A stretch of DNA of 64,000 nt, taken from positions 371,116 through 435,115 of the forward strand of contig NZ_ATWH01000001.1 of the NCBI RefSeq assembly GCF_000421145.1, written 5' to 3'. Positions within the stretch are counted from its first letter, which is position 1. Each line of letters opens with the position of its first letter. Under the pieces are notes generated by a model that worked only from the letters and a program-made list of their open reading frames with translations, was not told the origin of the DNA and ran no database searches. Source of the stretch: Glaciibacter superstes DSM 21135 (GTDB taxonomy: Bacteria; Actinomycetota; Actinomycetes; Actinomycetales; Microbacteriaceae). Made by a program: the position numbers and the translations under genes. This document shows positions 42,627 to 51,084 of the stretch, piece after piece.

Positions 42627-43586
42627 TCAGCCGGTGCGCAACGACCGCGCCGCGGCCCGCTCGACCGTCTCGGAAAGCGCCGCAAGCAGCGGTGAGTCCA
42701 GCTTCCAGCGCTGCCAGTAGAGCGGCACATCGATGAACTCCCCCGGTTCGAGCGGCACCAGTTGCCCATCCTCTTCGTATGGCGCACTTTGGAATTCGGG
42801 AAGCATCCCCCAGCCAAGTCCGAGTCGCACGGCAACGGCGAAGTCAGCGGATGCCGGGATGTAGTGACGAGGCGGGTCAAGTCTCCGCCTCGTGCGGCGA
42901 CGCAGGTAGCGATCCTGCAGCGTGTCCTTTCGGTCGAACGCGACCAGTGGTGCTCGCGCGAATGCGTCGGAGTTGAAAGAAGCGGTGCTGAAAGAAGCGC
43001 TGCCGACCCCGTCACCGAACCAGGTCGCCGCGAACGCCACACTGGCCATCGGCCGGTAGCGCATCCGGCCGAGCGGATGGACTGAGCATCCCTGCACCGC
43101 TTGTGCGCTGGCGGTGACGGCAGCCATCGCCGTGCCGTTGCGCAGCAATTCGACGGAGTGCTCTTCGTCTTCCCGGTAGACATCGAAACAGGCCCCGAAC
43201 CGTGCGGGCATCTCGGCGAGGGCCGGCAGCATCCAGGTGGCGAGCGAATCGGCGTTCACCACGATGGGCACGCGTGTGCGTTCGATCGTGTCGGGGCCGG
43301 TGGCCCCGCGTCCGTCGGAGAGGGTGCTCCCTACCCCGAGTGCAGCGACGGCATCTGCTTCGAGCAGCACCACCTGCCTGGCGAGGCGCAGAACAACCTC
43401 ACCAGAATCCGTGGGTGCGGCAGGTTTCGTGCGACGGATCAGCACGCGGCCGGTACTCGTCTCCAGCGCCTTAATGCGCTGGCTGACCGCAGACGGTGTG
43501 ATTCTCAGAACGGTGGCCGCGGCCTCGAAGGTGCCGCTGTCGATCACCGCGACGTAGGTCTTCAGATGTTCAAGATCCAGACTCAT
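42627..43586 (-). CDS. LysR-family regulator of amino acid export (LysG/ArgP-like)
   Basis: This 319-residue protein from ATG 43586 has a winged helix (LEHLKTYVAVIDSGTFEAAATVLRITPSAVSQRIKALE, about 4-42) and an effector domain. It matches the LysG/ArgP (IciA) group in sequence pattern and in its divergent position to a LysE/ArgO exporter, an arrangement in which lysine or arginine triggers export. A start three codons earlier is possible but would lie inside its own operator (43588-43602). Confidence 0.9.
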   Translation of the reverse strand: MSLDLEHLKTYVAVIDSGTFEAAATVLRITPSAVSQRIKALETSTGRVLIRRTKPAAPTDSGEVVLRLARQVVLLEADAVAALGVGSTLSDGRGATGPDTIERTRVPIVVNADSLATWMLPALAEMPARFGACFDVYREDEEHSVELLRNGTAMAAVTASAQAVQGCSVHPLGRMRYRPMASVAFAATWFGDGVGSASFSTASFNSDAFARAPLVAFDRKDTLQDRYLRRRTRRRLDPPRHYIPASADFAVAVRLGLGWGMLPEFQSAPYEEDGQLVPLEPGEFIDVPLYWQRWKLDSPLLAALSETVERAAARSLRTG

Positions 43587-43587
43587 G

Positions 43588-43602
43588 ATTAGCAAGACTA
43601 AT
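43588..43602. promoter_or_regulatory. LysR-type T-N11-A box at the lysG/lysE gap
   Basis: ATTAGCAAGACTAAT has perfect ATTAG/CTAAT arms around 5 bp. It begins 2 bp before the LysG start codon, so binding would control its own gene and the divergent lysE. Confidence 0.55.
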
Positions 43603-43658
43603 GCTTCCTAAGAAAGATGAGCTGGACATCCGTTTACCTTGACCGTAGTTTCGGGACT

Positions 43659-44285
43659 ATGGACACCACGGCCGCACCCGCATTGCATGCGCTCTCCGGT
43701 TTCGGCATGGGCATCTCGCTGATCGCCGCGATCGGTGCGCAGAATGCGTTTGTGCTGAGGCAGGGCATCCGCCGTGAGCACGTGTTGCCGATCGTGCTGG
43801 TGTGCGCGCTGAGCGACGCCGTGCTCATCGCGCTCGGCATCGCGGGCGTCGGCGCCATCGTCGAACGGATGCCCGTTGCCCTGCTGATCGTGCGCTGGGC
43901 GGGCGCCGCGTTCCTCTTCGGTTACGGACTGCTGGCCACCCGGCGAGCGTTCTCCCCTCACCGTCTCGCCACAGATACCAGCGGCGTTCGGGTCGCGCTC
44001 TGGCCGGTTATTCTCACCACGCTGGCGATCACCTGGCTGAACCCGCACGTCTATCTCGACACCGTGCTGCTGCTCGGCTCGGTCGCCAGCGGGCATGGCG
44101 ACGGCGGGCGCTGGTGGTTCGGTATCGGCGCTGTGACCGCGAGCATCGCCTGGTTCGCCGCGCTCGGCTACGGTGCCCGCCTGCTGCGCGGGGTGTTCGC
44201 CAGGCCGCTCGCGTGGCGCATCCTCGACGGGTTCATCGCCGCGGTGATGATCACGCTCGGCCTGCAGTTGCTGCTCTCTGCCTGA
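43659..44285 (+). CDS. LysE/ArgO family amino acid exporter
   Basis: This 208-residue membrane protein has six predicted helices and the LysE signature [31 protein letters not shown] near its N-terminus, plus [15 protein letters not shown] near residue 125. It exports basic amino acids (lysine, arginine) when they accumulate. ATG 43659 is preferred; an ATG 14 codons earlier (43617) would start in the promoter area. The adjacent LysG-like regulator should activate it. Confidence 0.92.
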   Translation: MDTTAAPALHALSGFGMGISLIAAIGAQNAFVLRQGIRREHVLPIVLVCALSDAVLIALGIAGVGAIVERMPVALLIVRWAGAAFLFGYGLLATRRAFSPHRLATDTSGVRVALWPVILTTLAITWLNPHVYLDTVLLLGSVASGHGDGGRWWFGIGAVTASIAWFAALGYGARLLRGVFARPLAWRILDGFIAAVMITLGLQLLLSA

Positions 44286-44307
44286 CACCAACACTCTGAG
44301 CGAAAAG

Positions 44308-45234
44308 CTAGTAACCGCGCGACTGCTCAGCGATTCCGACCAGTTTCTCCCCCGCCAGGTAGCGCGCAACGTTCTCACTCACTCGATCGGCAAACAGTGG
44401 TGCAAGCATCGCGGCAGTGTTGGCGGTGTGCGGGGTGATGAGCACACGGTCGATATCCCACAGTGGGTGGCCGTCAGGCAGCGGCTCCGGGTCGGTTACA
44501 TCAAGCGCAACCCCGAAGAACCTGCCGGCGTGAAGCGCCTCCAGGAGTGCTGCGGTCTCGACATGGCCGCCACGCGCGATGTTCACGAACACTGCGTCAT
44601 CCTTCATCGCAGCGAATTCTGCTGCAGAAAACATTCCCGCGGTGCTGGCATTGAGTGCGAGCGCGACGATCACGATGTCCGCCTTCGGCAGCTCCTCGAG
44701 GAGAGCATCGTCGCCGACCGTACGGTCCGCGCCCGGGAGGGCTTCATCGGCTCGACGGCGCATACACACGACTGTCACGCCGAATGGCTGAAGCAAACGG
44801 GCGATCTCAGCGGCGATGCCACCACCACCAACGATGAGCACGGTGCAGCCGTACAGGGGCCGCCCCTTCTGCGGAGCCCACGAGGTGGCACGAGCACGCT
44901 CCGGCAACACGCGAAGGCACGAGAGCACAAGCGCGAGTGTGTGTTCGGCGACGGGTCGGGAATACGCTCCCTGGGCAGCCGTCCAGAGGATGTCGGGACG
45001 CATGACACCCGCCTCAACGAAGCTCTCGATGCCGGCGGCGGGCAACTGCACCCAATCCGCGTTCGGCGCTTCTTCGAGCGCTGCCGCGAGCCCGGGCAAA
45101 CCATCGGAGCCGGCCCAGACGAGCCCGCTTGTTCGCTCACCAACGGCGACGAGCTGGCCGCCCGCACGCGTCACCGCCGTTTCGAGGTGCGCCGCGTCGT
45201 CCGATACAACGGAGATGAGACGTGGTGTTGTCAT
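44308..45234 (-). CDS. D-isomer-specific 2-hydroxyacid dehydrogenase
   Basis: This 308-residue NAD(P)-dependent enzyme has the Rossmann loop VLIVGGGGIAAEIARLLQPFG (about 132-152) and the catalytic triad R221 (NIARGG), E250 (DVTDPEP) and H269 (ITPHTANT). It reduces 2-keto acids or oxidises D-2-hydroxy acids. Its GTG or ATG start overlaps the stop of the upstream permease gene by 4 bp, so it is the last gene of the GntR-controlled operon that includes an ADP-ribosylglycohydrolase-like enzyme and a sugar ABC transporter. The substrate could be a sugar-derived hydroxyacid; this is inference. Confidence 0.9.
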   Translation of the reverse strand: MTTPRLISVVSDDAAHLETAVTRAGGQLVAVGERTSGLVWAGSDGLPGLAAALEEAPNADWVQLPAAGIESFVEAGVMRPDILWTAAQGAYSRPVAEHTLALVLSCLRVLPERARATSWAPQKGRPLYGCTVLIVGGGGIAAEIARLLQPFGVTVVCMRRRADEALPGADRTVGDDALLEELPKADIVIVALALNASTAGMFSAAEFAAMKDDAVFVNIARGGHVETAALLEALHAGRFFGVALDVTDPEPLPDGHPLWDIDRVLITPHTANTAAMLAPLFADRVSENVARYLAGEKLVGIAEQSRGY

Positions 45235-46022
45235 TTAACTGCTCCAGCTGTGAGACCGCGTTCGAAGAATTTCTGCAGCGAAAGGTAGGCGATCACGATC
45301 GGCAGGCAGATGAGCACGAGGGAGGCAAAAATCTTGGGCACGTCTGAGCCGTACTCGCTCGTGAAGTACACGGGCACCTGGGTGACCGCCTGCATGTCGA
45401 CACTCTGCAGGAAGAGAAGGGGCAAGAAGAACTCGTTCCACGACTGCAAAAAGGTCCAGACGATCACAACGGCGACGATGGGTTTCGCGAGAGGAAGCAC
45501 CACACGCCAGAGTGTGACAAAGGTATTGGCGCCGTCGATGCGAGCTGCCTCGAGAATCTCGTCCGGAACACCGAGCAGGTAGTTGCGGGCAAGCAGCAGG
45601 GTGAACGGGATGGTCACTGCCGAGAGGGGGATGATGACCGCGAGGTAGGTGTTGAACAGGCCGAGTTGGTTGACGATGGAGAACATCGGCACGATGAGAG
45701 CGATAGCCGGCAGCACAAGCCCGACGAGCAGAACGTTGAAAAGAATCGTCCGCCCGCGGAATCGCAGCTTGGCAAAGGCGTAAGCAGCGGTCATCGTGAA
45801 GACGAACACGATGGCTATCGTGCCGGCCGAGATGATCGCGCTGTTCAACAGGAACCGCAGGAACGGCGTTTTCGTGATGACCGCAGTGAAGTTTTCGACC
45901 GCTCCAGCGCCATCGAAGGAGATCCCGACGATCGCTATGAGCGGGTAGGCGAACGGGATGACGATGATCGTCGCGAGCACTTGGAAGAGGATGCGTTGTT
46001 TCCTTGTCGTCCTGCCGAACAT
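45231..46022 (-). CDS. Carbohydrate ABC transporter permease (MalG type), GntR-operon
   Basis: This 263-residue permease has six helices and the EAA loop EILEAARIDGANTFVTLWRVVLP. ATG 46022 is preferred over upstream starts in the same frame because GAAGGA precedes it at 7 nt and it begins 1 nt after the stop of the partner permease. It pairs with the MalF-type permease at 46024. No ATPase gene is present, so a shared ATPase is expected. Confidence 0.92.
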   Translation of the reverse strand: MFGRTTRKQRILFQVLATIIVIPFAYPLIAIVGISFDGAGAVENFTAVITKTPFLRFLLNSAIISAGTIAIVFVFTMTAAYAFAKLRFRGRTILFNVLLVGLVLPAIALIVPMFSIVNQLGLFNTYLAVIIPLSAVTIPFTLLLARNYLLGVPDEILEAARIDGANTFVTLWRVVLPLAKPIVAVVIVWTFLQSWNEFFLPLLFLQSVDMQAVTQVPVYFTSEYGSDVPKIFASLVLICLPIVIAYLSLQKFFERGLTAGAVK

Positions 46023-46023
46023 G

Positions 46024-46938
46024 TCAGTCCTTCCCATACTTGGTGGCGCGCATCTGCGCGAGCGTGAGCGAGACCGAGAGCACGAGCAACACCACAGACA
46101 GCGCTGCCGCGTAGCCTGCGTCAAAGAAGTTGATCGCTTGCTTGTAGATGTAGGTGGTCAGGAACTCCGTGCTGCCCCCCGGTCCGCCGCCCGTCGTCAG
46201 GTAGACAATGTCGAAGGTCTTGAGCGAGCCTATAATGCCGATCAGAACGAGTGTGGCGTGCGTGCCTGAAAGCTGCGGGATGATGATGCTGCGCACGGTG
46301 CGCCACAAAGAAGCGCCGTCCAGCTGGGCGGCCTCGATGAGGTCGCCATCGATCTGTGAGAGCGCCGCCTGATACAGGATGAAACTGAATCCAGTCCATG
46401 ACCAGACATTGATCGCGGCGAGCGCGAGGAGCGCGACCTGCGGGTCGGACGTCCACGCGTGGGTCAGCACGTCAAGTCCGAAGAACCGCAACGTCTCGTT
46501 GACCTGGCCGTCGGGCGTGAGTAGCTGGCGGAAGGCGACTGACGTCGCGGCGGGAGCGATGACTACCGGCAGGAACATGACAACTTTGTAGACGTTGCCA
46601 AGCTTGATGTTCCCGCTCAAGAGCAGCGCCATCGTGAGTCCGATCGCCATCTGAACCACAATTGTGATCGCCGCGAACACAGCGATATTACGCACGGCCG
46701 TCCAGAACACGGGATCGCCAAAGACCCGCACGTAATTGTCGAACCCAATGAAGCTCTGGTCTGGGCCGATGCCGTTCCAGTTCGTCGTACTAATGTAGCC
46801 GTTGTAGCCAATGCCCGCATAGATGATGCCGACAACGAGAATTAGCGCGGGAAGCACGTAAAGGTACGCAGTGCGTTGGCCGCGGAACAACTTCCCGCGA
46901 TTCGCGACTCGCGGCGCCGAGGCTTCGCGCAGTGCCAT
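46024..46938 (-). CDS. Sugar ABC transporter permease (MalF type), GntR-operon
   Basis: This 304-residue permease has about 22 cytoplasmic residues, six helices and the EAA loop DLIEAAQLDGASLWRTVRSIIIP. ATG 46938 follows AAAGGA; the frame is open further upstream without a start site. The gap between the binding-protein gene and this gene holds a 10-bp hairpin. The transported sugar is unknown and does not match a recognised glycoside hydrolase in the operon. Confidence 0.92.
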   Translation of the reverse strand: MALREASAPRVANRGKLFRGQRTAYLYVLPALILVVGIIYAGIGYNGYISTTNWNGIGPDQSFIGFDNYVRVFGDPVFWTAVRNIAVFAAITIVVQMAIGLTMALLLSGNIKLGNVYKVVMFLPVVIAPAATSVAFRQLLTPDGQVNETLRFFGLDVLTHAWTSDPQVALLALAAINVWSWTGFSFILYQAALSQIDGDLIEAAQLDGASLWRTVRSIIIPQLSGTHATLVLIGIIGSLKTFDIVYLTTGGGPGGSTEFLTTYIYKQAINFFDAGYAAALSVVLLVLSVSLTLAQMRATKYGKD

Positions 46939-46988
46939 GCTCGGTCCTTTCGGGTAGTGAAGCGACCATTCGTGTCGCCGATCAGTTC

Positions 46989-47023
46989 GGTGTGGTGGAG
47001 CCACGCGGCGGCCCCACCACACC
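46989..47023 (-). terminator. Hairpin between binding-protein and permease genes
   Basis: GGTGTGGTGG (46989-46998) and CCACCACACC (47014-47023) form a perfect 10-bp stem with a 15-nt loop, at the same operon position as the hairpin at 23657. It probably favours binding-protein expression over permeases. Confidence 0.6.
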
Positions 47024-47029
47024 CTCACG

Positions 47030-48355
47030 CTAGGCGGCGTCGATCGCTGCTTGGACGGTCGCCACAGCCTCTTTGGGGGTAGAGAGACCGGCGGCCACGG
47101 AAGAGAGCGCCTGGATGAGTGCTTCCTTCACGCTGGCGTTCGTGAGTTCGCGAGGACCAACGATGGATTCTCCACGCTCGAGGAAGCCCTCGATCGCCGT
47201 GACCTGCTCCGGCGTCTTCACGTCGGAGAGGTCGATATCAGAGCCGAGGAATGCCGGCGGGCGCAACGCAGCGCCGAGTAAGCCCGTTCCTGTCTCCGAC
47301 GTCACGAGCCACTGCACGAGGGTAGCCGCGGCGTCTTTCTTCGAACTCTGGGCAGACACTGCCCAGCCGACATCGGGGCCACCGGACAAGCTGCCGACCT
47401 CGCCGCCATCAACGACGAGCGGGAAATCGTACGGCATGAAGGTGGTGTCGGCGATTGCCGCATCACCGTAGACCTCGGCATATTGCTCCATGCGCGCGTT
47501 GGTCGAGTCACGGTATTGAGACGAGCCGAAGACGATGAGCGCCGCCTCACCCTTCAGGCGCGCATCGTTCGCGTCCGGGTATGCCGTGGCACCGAGCGCG
47601 CCCTCCTGCACCGCTCCGGAGTCGAACAACTCCTTCCACACCTCGAAGGCCTCGACCATCTCGGTCGCGTTGAAGTCGCTTTCGCCATTGATCGCCTCGT
47701 AGAACAGGCCGGGCTCGATCTGGTTGGCGATTATCTGGAACATGTCGAGGTTCTGCCAGCCATCTTTCGCGCCAGCGACGAGACCCTGCTTACCCGCAGC
47801 GCGAGCCGCCTCGTTGAAGGTAATGAGTTCGTCGAGCGTAGTCGGCACCTCAAGTCCCAGCTCATCGACGACTGTCTGATTCGCCCACATGAAGCCTGTC
47901 GTCACCATAAACCACGGGATGGCAACCTGTTTGCCGTCGACATCGAACTGGTCTGTTGCCTGGATCTGGTCCTTCCAGTTCCCACCAAGGGCTTTCTCCA
48001 TGTAGGGCGCGAGGTCTTCCGCGAGCGGTGCGAATTGCGTGGGCGTGACTCCGGCCTGAAGTCCGAATACGTCCGGACCATCTTTTGTCGTCGCAGCAAG
48101 CCGGGTCGCGTTGACATAATCGGAATACTGGATGAAGCGGTAGTTGACATTGATGTCGGGGTTCTCGGCCTCGAACTCGTCGAAATAGCCTGGCGCGCTC
48201 GCTTCGTCTGGGTTCCAACCCCAGACCTCGAGGGTGACGGGGCCGTCCTCCGCTTCCGGCGCTCCGCCGCTGCATGCGCCGAGCGTCAGCGCAACGGCAG
48301 CGACAGCTGCAATGAGTGTCGTCGTACGTGTTCCTTTTCGTGAAAGCAGATTCAT
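47030..48355 (-). CDS. Extracellular sugar-binding lipoprotein, GntR-operon
   Basis: This 441-residue solute-binding protein has a lipoprotein signal (cysteine at 28 in TLGACSG) and then VTLEVWGWNPDEASAPGYFDEFEAENPDI, typical of family 1 sugar binders. It differs clearly from the two other binding proteins of the window. It is the third gene of the operon after the Gfo/Idh gene and the ADP-ribosylglycohydrolase-like gene. The ligand is unknown. Confidence 0.92.
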   Translation of the reverse strand: MNLLSRKGTRTTTLIAAVAAVALTLGACSGGAPEAEDGPVTLEVWGWNPDEASAPGYFDEFEAENPDINVNYRFIQYSDYVNATRLAATTKDGPDVFGLQAGVTPTQFAPLAEDLAPYMEKALGGNWKDQIQATDQFDVDGKQVAIPWFMVTTGFMWANQTVVDELGLEVPTTLDELITFNEAARAAGKQGLVAGAKDGWQNLDMFQIIANQIEPGLFYEAINGESDFNATEMVEAFEVWKELFDSGAVQEGALGATAYPDANDARLKGEAALIVFGSSQYRDSTNARMEQYAEVYGDAAIADTTFMPYDFPLVVDGGEVGSLSGGPDVGWAVSAQSSKKDAAATLVQWLVTSETGTGLLGAALRPPAFLGSDIDLSDVKTPEQVTAIEGFLERGESIVGPRELTNASVKEALIQALSSVAAGLSTPKEAVATVQAAIDAA

Positions 48356-48413
48356 CAGTTCCTCCTATACCTCGTTGTGACAGGGAATTCATGCCGGAAC
48401 CGGCACGGTCGGG

Positions 48414-49898
48414 TCAGCCGCGCTGCGGCCGGAATGCGTGTTCGATCCACATCGCGCTGGGCTGTTCGACCAACGCAAGAATCCATTCGGCTTCACTACG
48501 TTCTGCGGGCGGCCTCTTGACGGCCACCAGCAACTCGTGCACACCCGGCGTCGGCTCGAAATCGACGAACTGGCCGAGGGGGGCCTTGTCGGGCGCCGGG
48601 AACATGTACTGGCTCCCTTGTGCGCCGTGGAAGTACTTGCCGTCGAGCCACATCCGGAAGTGCTCGCTGGAGTTGAACATGAGACGTGCCTTCTCACGGC
48701 CACGGGCATCAAAGTGGAAACGAAGCAGGAGGATCGTGTCTTCGAAGTCTGCGCGCGGGAACTTCACCCACGTGCCGGGGAGCGTAGCGTCTCGGAAGAC
48801 CGCGTGTTCAAGCGGCGGTTCCGACCCCACAGGCGGCAGCTCGGTGACGTCGCGGACGGACCACTTGCCGTGTTCGGTGTTGATGTAGGCGATCTCGACC
48901 GGCACGGCGTATTCAGTCTGATCGAACTGCTTCTCCGCCGCCGCCGGGTAGCGGCCCTCGAGTCGTTTACCGAGGTCGATGACTAGATCGGTGAACGCAT
49001 CGATCGTCGGAGGGGGCGTGATACCCGTGATCTCCTTATTGAGGACGAGGTCCCGCCCAATCGGCACGAGCCACTTCTCTTCGATGACCGTGGGATCGAT
49101 GATCGCGAGCAGGGCACCGAGCGATGCGGTGGAGCTGTCCGTGTCCTGGCCGCAATTGTTGCAGATCAGGATTCGCTCCGAGAATGTCGAGCCCGCAAGC
49201 CAAGCGAGGATTATGAAGGCCGTGTTGAAGCGCACGTCGGTGAAGTCCGACCGTCCGTAGCGCTCCATGATGAGCGCACGCACGGTGACCCAGTCGTGAC
49301 CCTCCGCTATCCAGGCGCGGGTGTCCTGCACTGCGGTAAAAATACCGCTGTCGCTCGGAATGCCCAGGAGCGCACCGTCGATTATCGTGTCCGGGTCGCT
49401 CTCCTCGAAGGCGATGGACTGCGCCCGGGCGAGAAAGACCTCCGCGAGGATTCCGTCGCCGTCGTGGTCGAAGCAGGCATCCTCATAGGCATAGGCGGCT
49501 GCCAGGTCGGGGTTGCCGGGAGCAAGACATGCCCACAGCTCGCTGCGGATGGCAGCGCCTTCACCGCAGGAGTACCAGTTGTCAAAGGAGCCCGTGTATG
49601 GCGGCGCAATTCCTTCGGCAAGGTTGCGCATGCCGACACCGTATTCGTTCCACGGGAACTCGACGTGATCTGCCCAGGACTGGGCGAGCACGTGCCTATC
49701 AACAACGGGCCTGTCGAGCTTGTCGATGACGCATGCGAAGAGAACCTGAAGGTCGAGGTCGTCGTTGGGGACCATCTCGGTCGGCACCGGAAAGTAATAG
49801 TCGGCGGTGAGCGGCCCCTCAAGGCCTTCGAAGGTCTGGCCAAGCGTTCCGCCTACTGCCTTGCCCAGCCAGCAGCCGAGAATCTTTTCCTTGAACAC
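48414..49898 (-). CDS. ADP-ribosylglycohydrolase family enzyme with extra C-terminal beta-rich domain
   Basis: From GTG 49898 the protein has 494 residues (an ATG at 49949 would add 17 basic residues). The N-terminal part (about 1-330) is an ADP-ribosylglycohydrolase (DraG/ARH) fold: KILGCWLGKAVGGTLGQ, metal ligands in PNDDLD (44-49) and a second metal site in NNCGQDTDSST (about D252-D254). About 150 extra C-terminal residues look beta-rich (TWVKFPRADFEDTILLLRF, FRMWLDGKYFHGAQGSQYMF) and recall carbohydrate-binding or jelly-roll modules. Within a sugar transport operon it more likely cleaves an N- or O-glycosidic bond than mono-ADP-ribose on protein. It is not exported. Confidence 0.85.
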   Translation of the reverse strand: MFKEKILGCWLGKAVGGTLGQTFEGLEGPLTADYYFPVPTEMVPNDDLDLQVLFACVIDKLDRPVVDRHVLAQSWADHVEFPWNEYGVGMRNLAEGIAPPYTGSFDNWYSCGEGAAIRSELWACLAPGNPDLAAAYAYEDACFDHDGDGILAEVFLARAQSIAFEESDPDTIIDGALLGIPSDSGIFTAVQDTRAWIAEGHDWVTVRALIMERYGRSDFTDVRFNTAFIILAWLAGSTFSERILICNNCGQDTDSSTASLGALLAIIDPTVIEEKWLVPIGRDLVLNKEITGITPPPTIDAFTDLVIDLGKRLEGRYPAAAEKQFDQTEYAVPVEIAYINTEHGKWSVRDVTELPPVGSEPPLEHAVFRDATLPGTWVKFPRADFEDTILLLRFHFDARGREKARLMFNSSEHFRMWLDGKYFHGAQGSQYMFPAPDKAPLGQFVDFEPTPGVHELLVAVKRPPAERSEAEWILALVEQPSAMWIEHAFRPQRG

Positions 49899-49951
49899 CG
49901 TTGTATGGGCCCTTTCACCATGACGACGCGCTATCCGCGCCGTCTTCATAA

Positions 49952-49967
49952 AGTATTACGTAATATT
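49952..49967. promoter_or_regulatory. GntR-type operator at the internal promoter
   Basis: AGTATTACGTAATATT is a 16-bp palindrome with one mismatch. It overlaps the -10 box and start point of the promoter before the ADP-ribosylglycohydrolase gene. The half-site AGTATTA recurs near the GntR gene at 51043-51049. Confidence 0.6.
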
Positions 49968-49993
49968 CTAAAAGACGCAAACGGCCTCGTCAA
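49965..49993 (-). promoter_or_regulatory. Internal promoter before the ADP-ribosylglycohydrolase gene
   Basis: On the minus strand TTGACG (complement of 49988-49993), a 17-bp spacer and TAGAAT (complement of 49965-49970) predict a start near 49958. The -35 box overlaps the end of the Gfo/Idh gene. It would drive the transport-enzyme genes separately from that dehydrogenase. Confidence 0.6.
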
Positions 49994-50985
49994 TCGAGAG
50001 GAAGATCTCGAGCCAGCGTGATAGTGCGGCCCTCGGCGAGCGAGCGTCTCACTGCGGCCTCGAACTGGAGCTGGACGAGTCCGTCTCGCACGGGTACGGG
50101 GGGATCGACCTCTGCCCTCAGCGACGAGAGGTAGGCGTCGATCGCCGTGGCGAATGACGCAGCATATGCGTCCCAACGAGACGTGTCATGAGACGGAGCT
50201 GATGACTCCGTTCGATTTGCCGCCGCGTCATGCACGACCACGGTGCCGTCCAGGTCCGACAGTCTGATTCTGCCGCGTTCGTAGATGATCGAGACGTCGA
50301 AAAGTGGATGCTGCCACGCAACGCCCGCCGTTCCGATGAGCGTGCCCACCGCATCGTCAGCCGTGCGGAACGCCACTGCAAGGTCGGGAGCCACGAGCCC
50401 TGCTCCCCCTCGCTCCCCCGCGCTCGACAGGGCAGTTACCTGCGAGACCGTGCCGACGAGCTGGCCTGTCAGGTCAATGACGTGGGACCAACAGGCGAAA
50501 TGACTCGTTGCTGCCACGCTCAAGACCTTCCCGAATTCCCTGTCTGTGGCGATGGAGTTCGCGAGCCGCACACTCGCGAAAGAGCGATAGTTGAAGTTCA
50601 TTGCGAGCTGGATGCCGCGTGCCCGTGCTCGGCCGACGAGTTCGCACGCCGCGTGGAAGTCTGCCTCTGAGACGGCGGCCTGGCCGTTGTCGGCCACGAG
50701 GGGCTTCTCCACGAATATCCGCGGCACACCGAGATCTACAAGTTCCGCGACCGTTGCCCGATGAGCGTGGTCTGCCGTGAGCACAAATACCGCGTCTGGC
50801 TTCCACTCGGCGAGTTCGTTCGCGGTCGCCATAGCAGTGCCGCCGAATGCCTCCACCGCGGCGTTCACCGCAGTTCGTGATCTCGAGACGTACGCGAGTT
50901 CCACGTCATCGATGTTCGACAAATGCGGGAGATAGTTTCCCGTCGCGACTTTGCCAACACCGACAATCCCCAGTCGAATGGTCAT
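49990..50985 (-). CDS. Gfo/Idh/MocA family oxidoreductase, GntR-operon
   Basis: This 331-residue NAD(P)-dependent dehydrogenase starts at ATG 50985 behind GGGAGG. The nucleotide-binding end is IRLGIVGVGKVATGNYLPHL, and the (E)KP catalytic motif is FVEKPLVAD near residue 98. The NFNYRSFASVR segment follows. The family oxidises or reduces sugars, sugar acids and cyclitols. It is the promoter-proximal gene, divergent from the GntR regulator, and may act on the product of the ADP-ribosylglycohydrolase-like enzyme. Confidence 0.9.
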   Translation of the reverse strand: MTIRLGIVGVGKVATGNYLPHLSNIDDVELAYVSRSRTAVNAAVEAFGGTAMATANELAEWKPDAVFVLTADHAHRATVAELVDLGVPRIFVEKPLVADNGQAAVSEADFHAACELVGRARARGIQLAMNFNYRSFASVRLANSIATDREFGKVLSVAATSHFACWSHVIDLTGQLVGTVSQVTALSSAGERGGAGLVAPDLAVAFRTADDAVGTLIGTAGVAWQHPLFDVSIIYERGRIRLSDLDGTVVVHDAAANRTESSAPSHDTSRWDAYAASFATAIDAYLSSLRAEVDPPVPVRDGLVQLQFEAAVRRSLAEGRTITLARDLPLD

Positions 50986-51032
50986 GGTTCGCGCCTCCCT
51001 GTCAGTGCTATCCTGTGGACACTCGGCCACCC

Positions 51033-51048
51033 GTATGACAAATAATAC
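51033..51048. promoter_or_regulatory. Candidate GntR operator in the divergent gap
   Basis: GTAT and ATAC arms 8 bp apart in an AT-rich island (TATGACAAATAATACTA) share the AGTATTA half-site, on the minus strand, with the palindrome at 49952. It lies between the divergent GntR and Gfo/Idh genes. Confidence 0.4.
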
Positions 51049-51084
51049 TAATCACGCTTGCGAGCAACCGGAGAGCGCACATTC

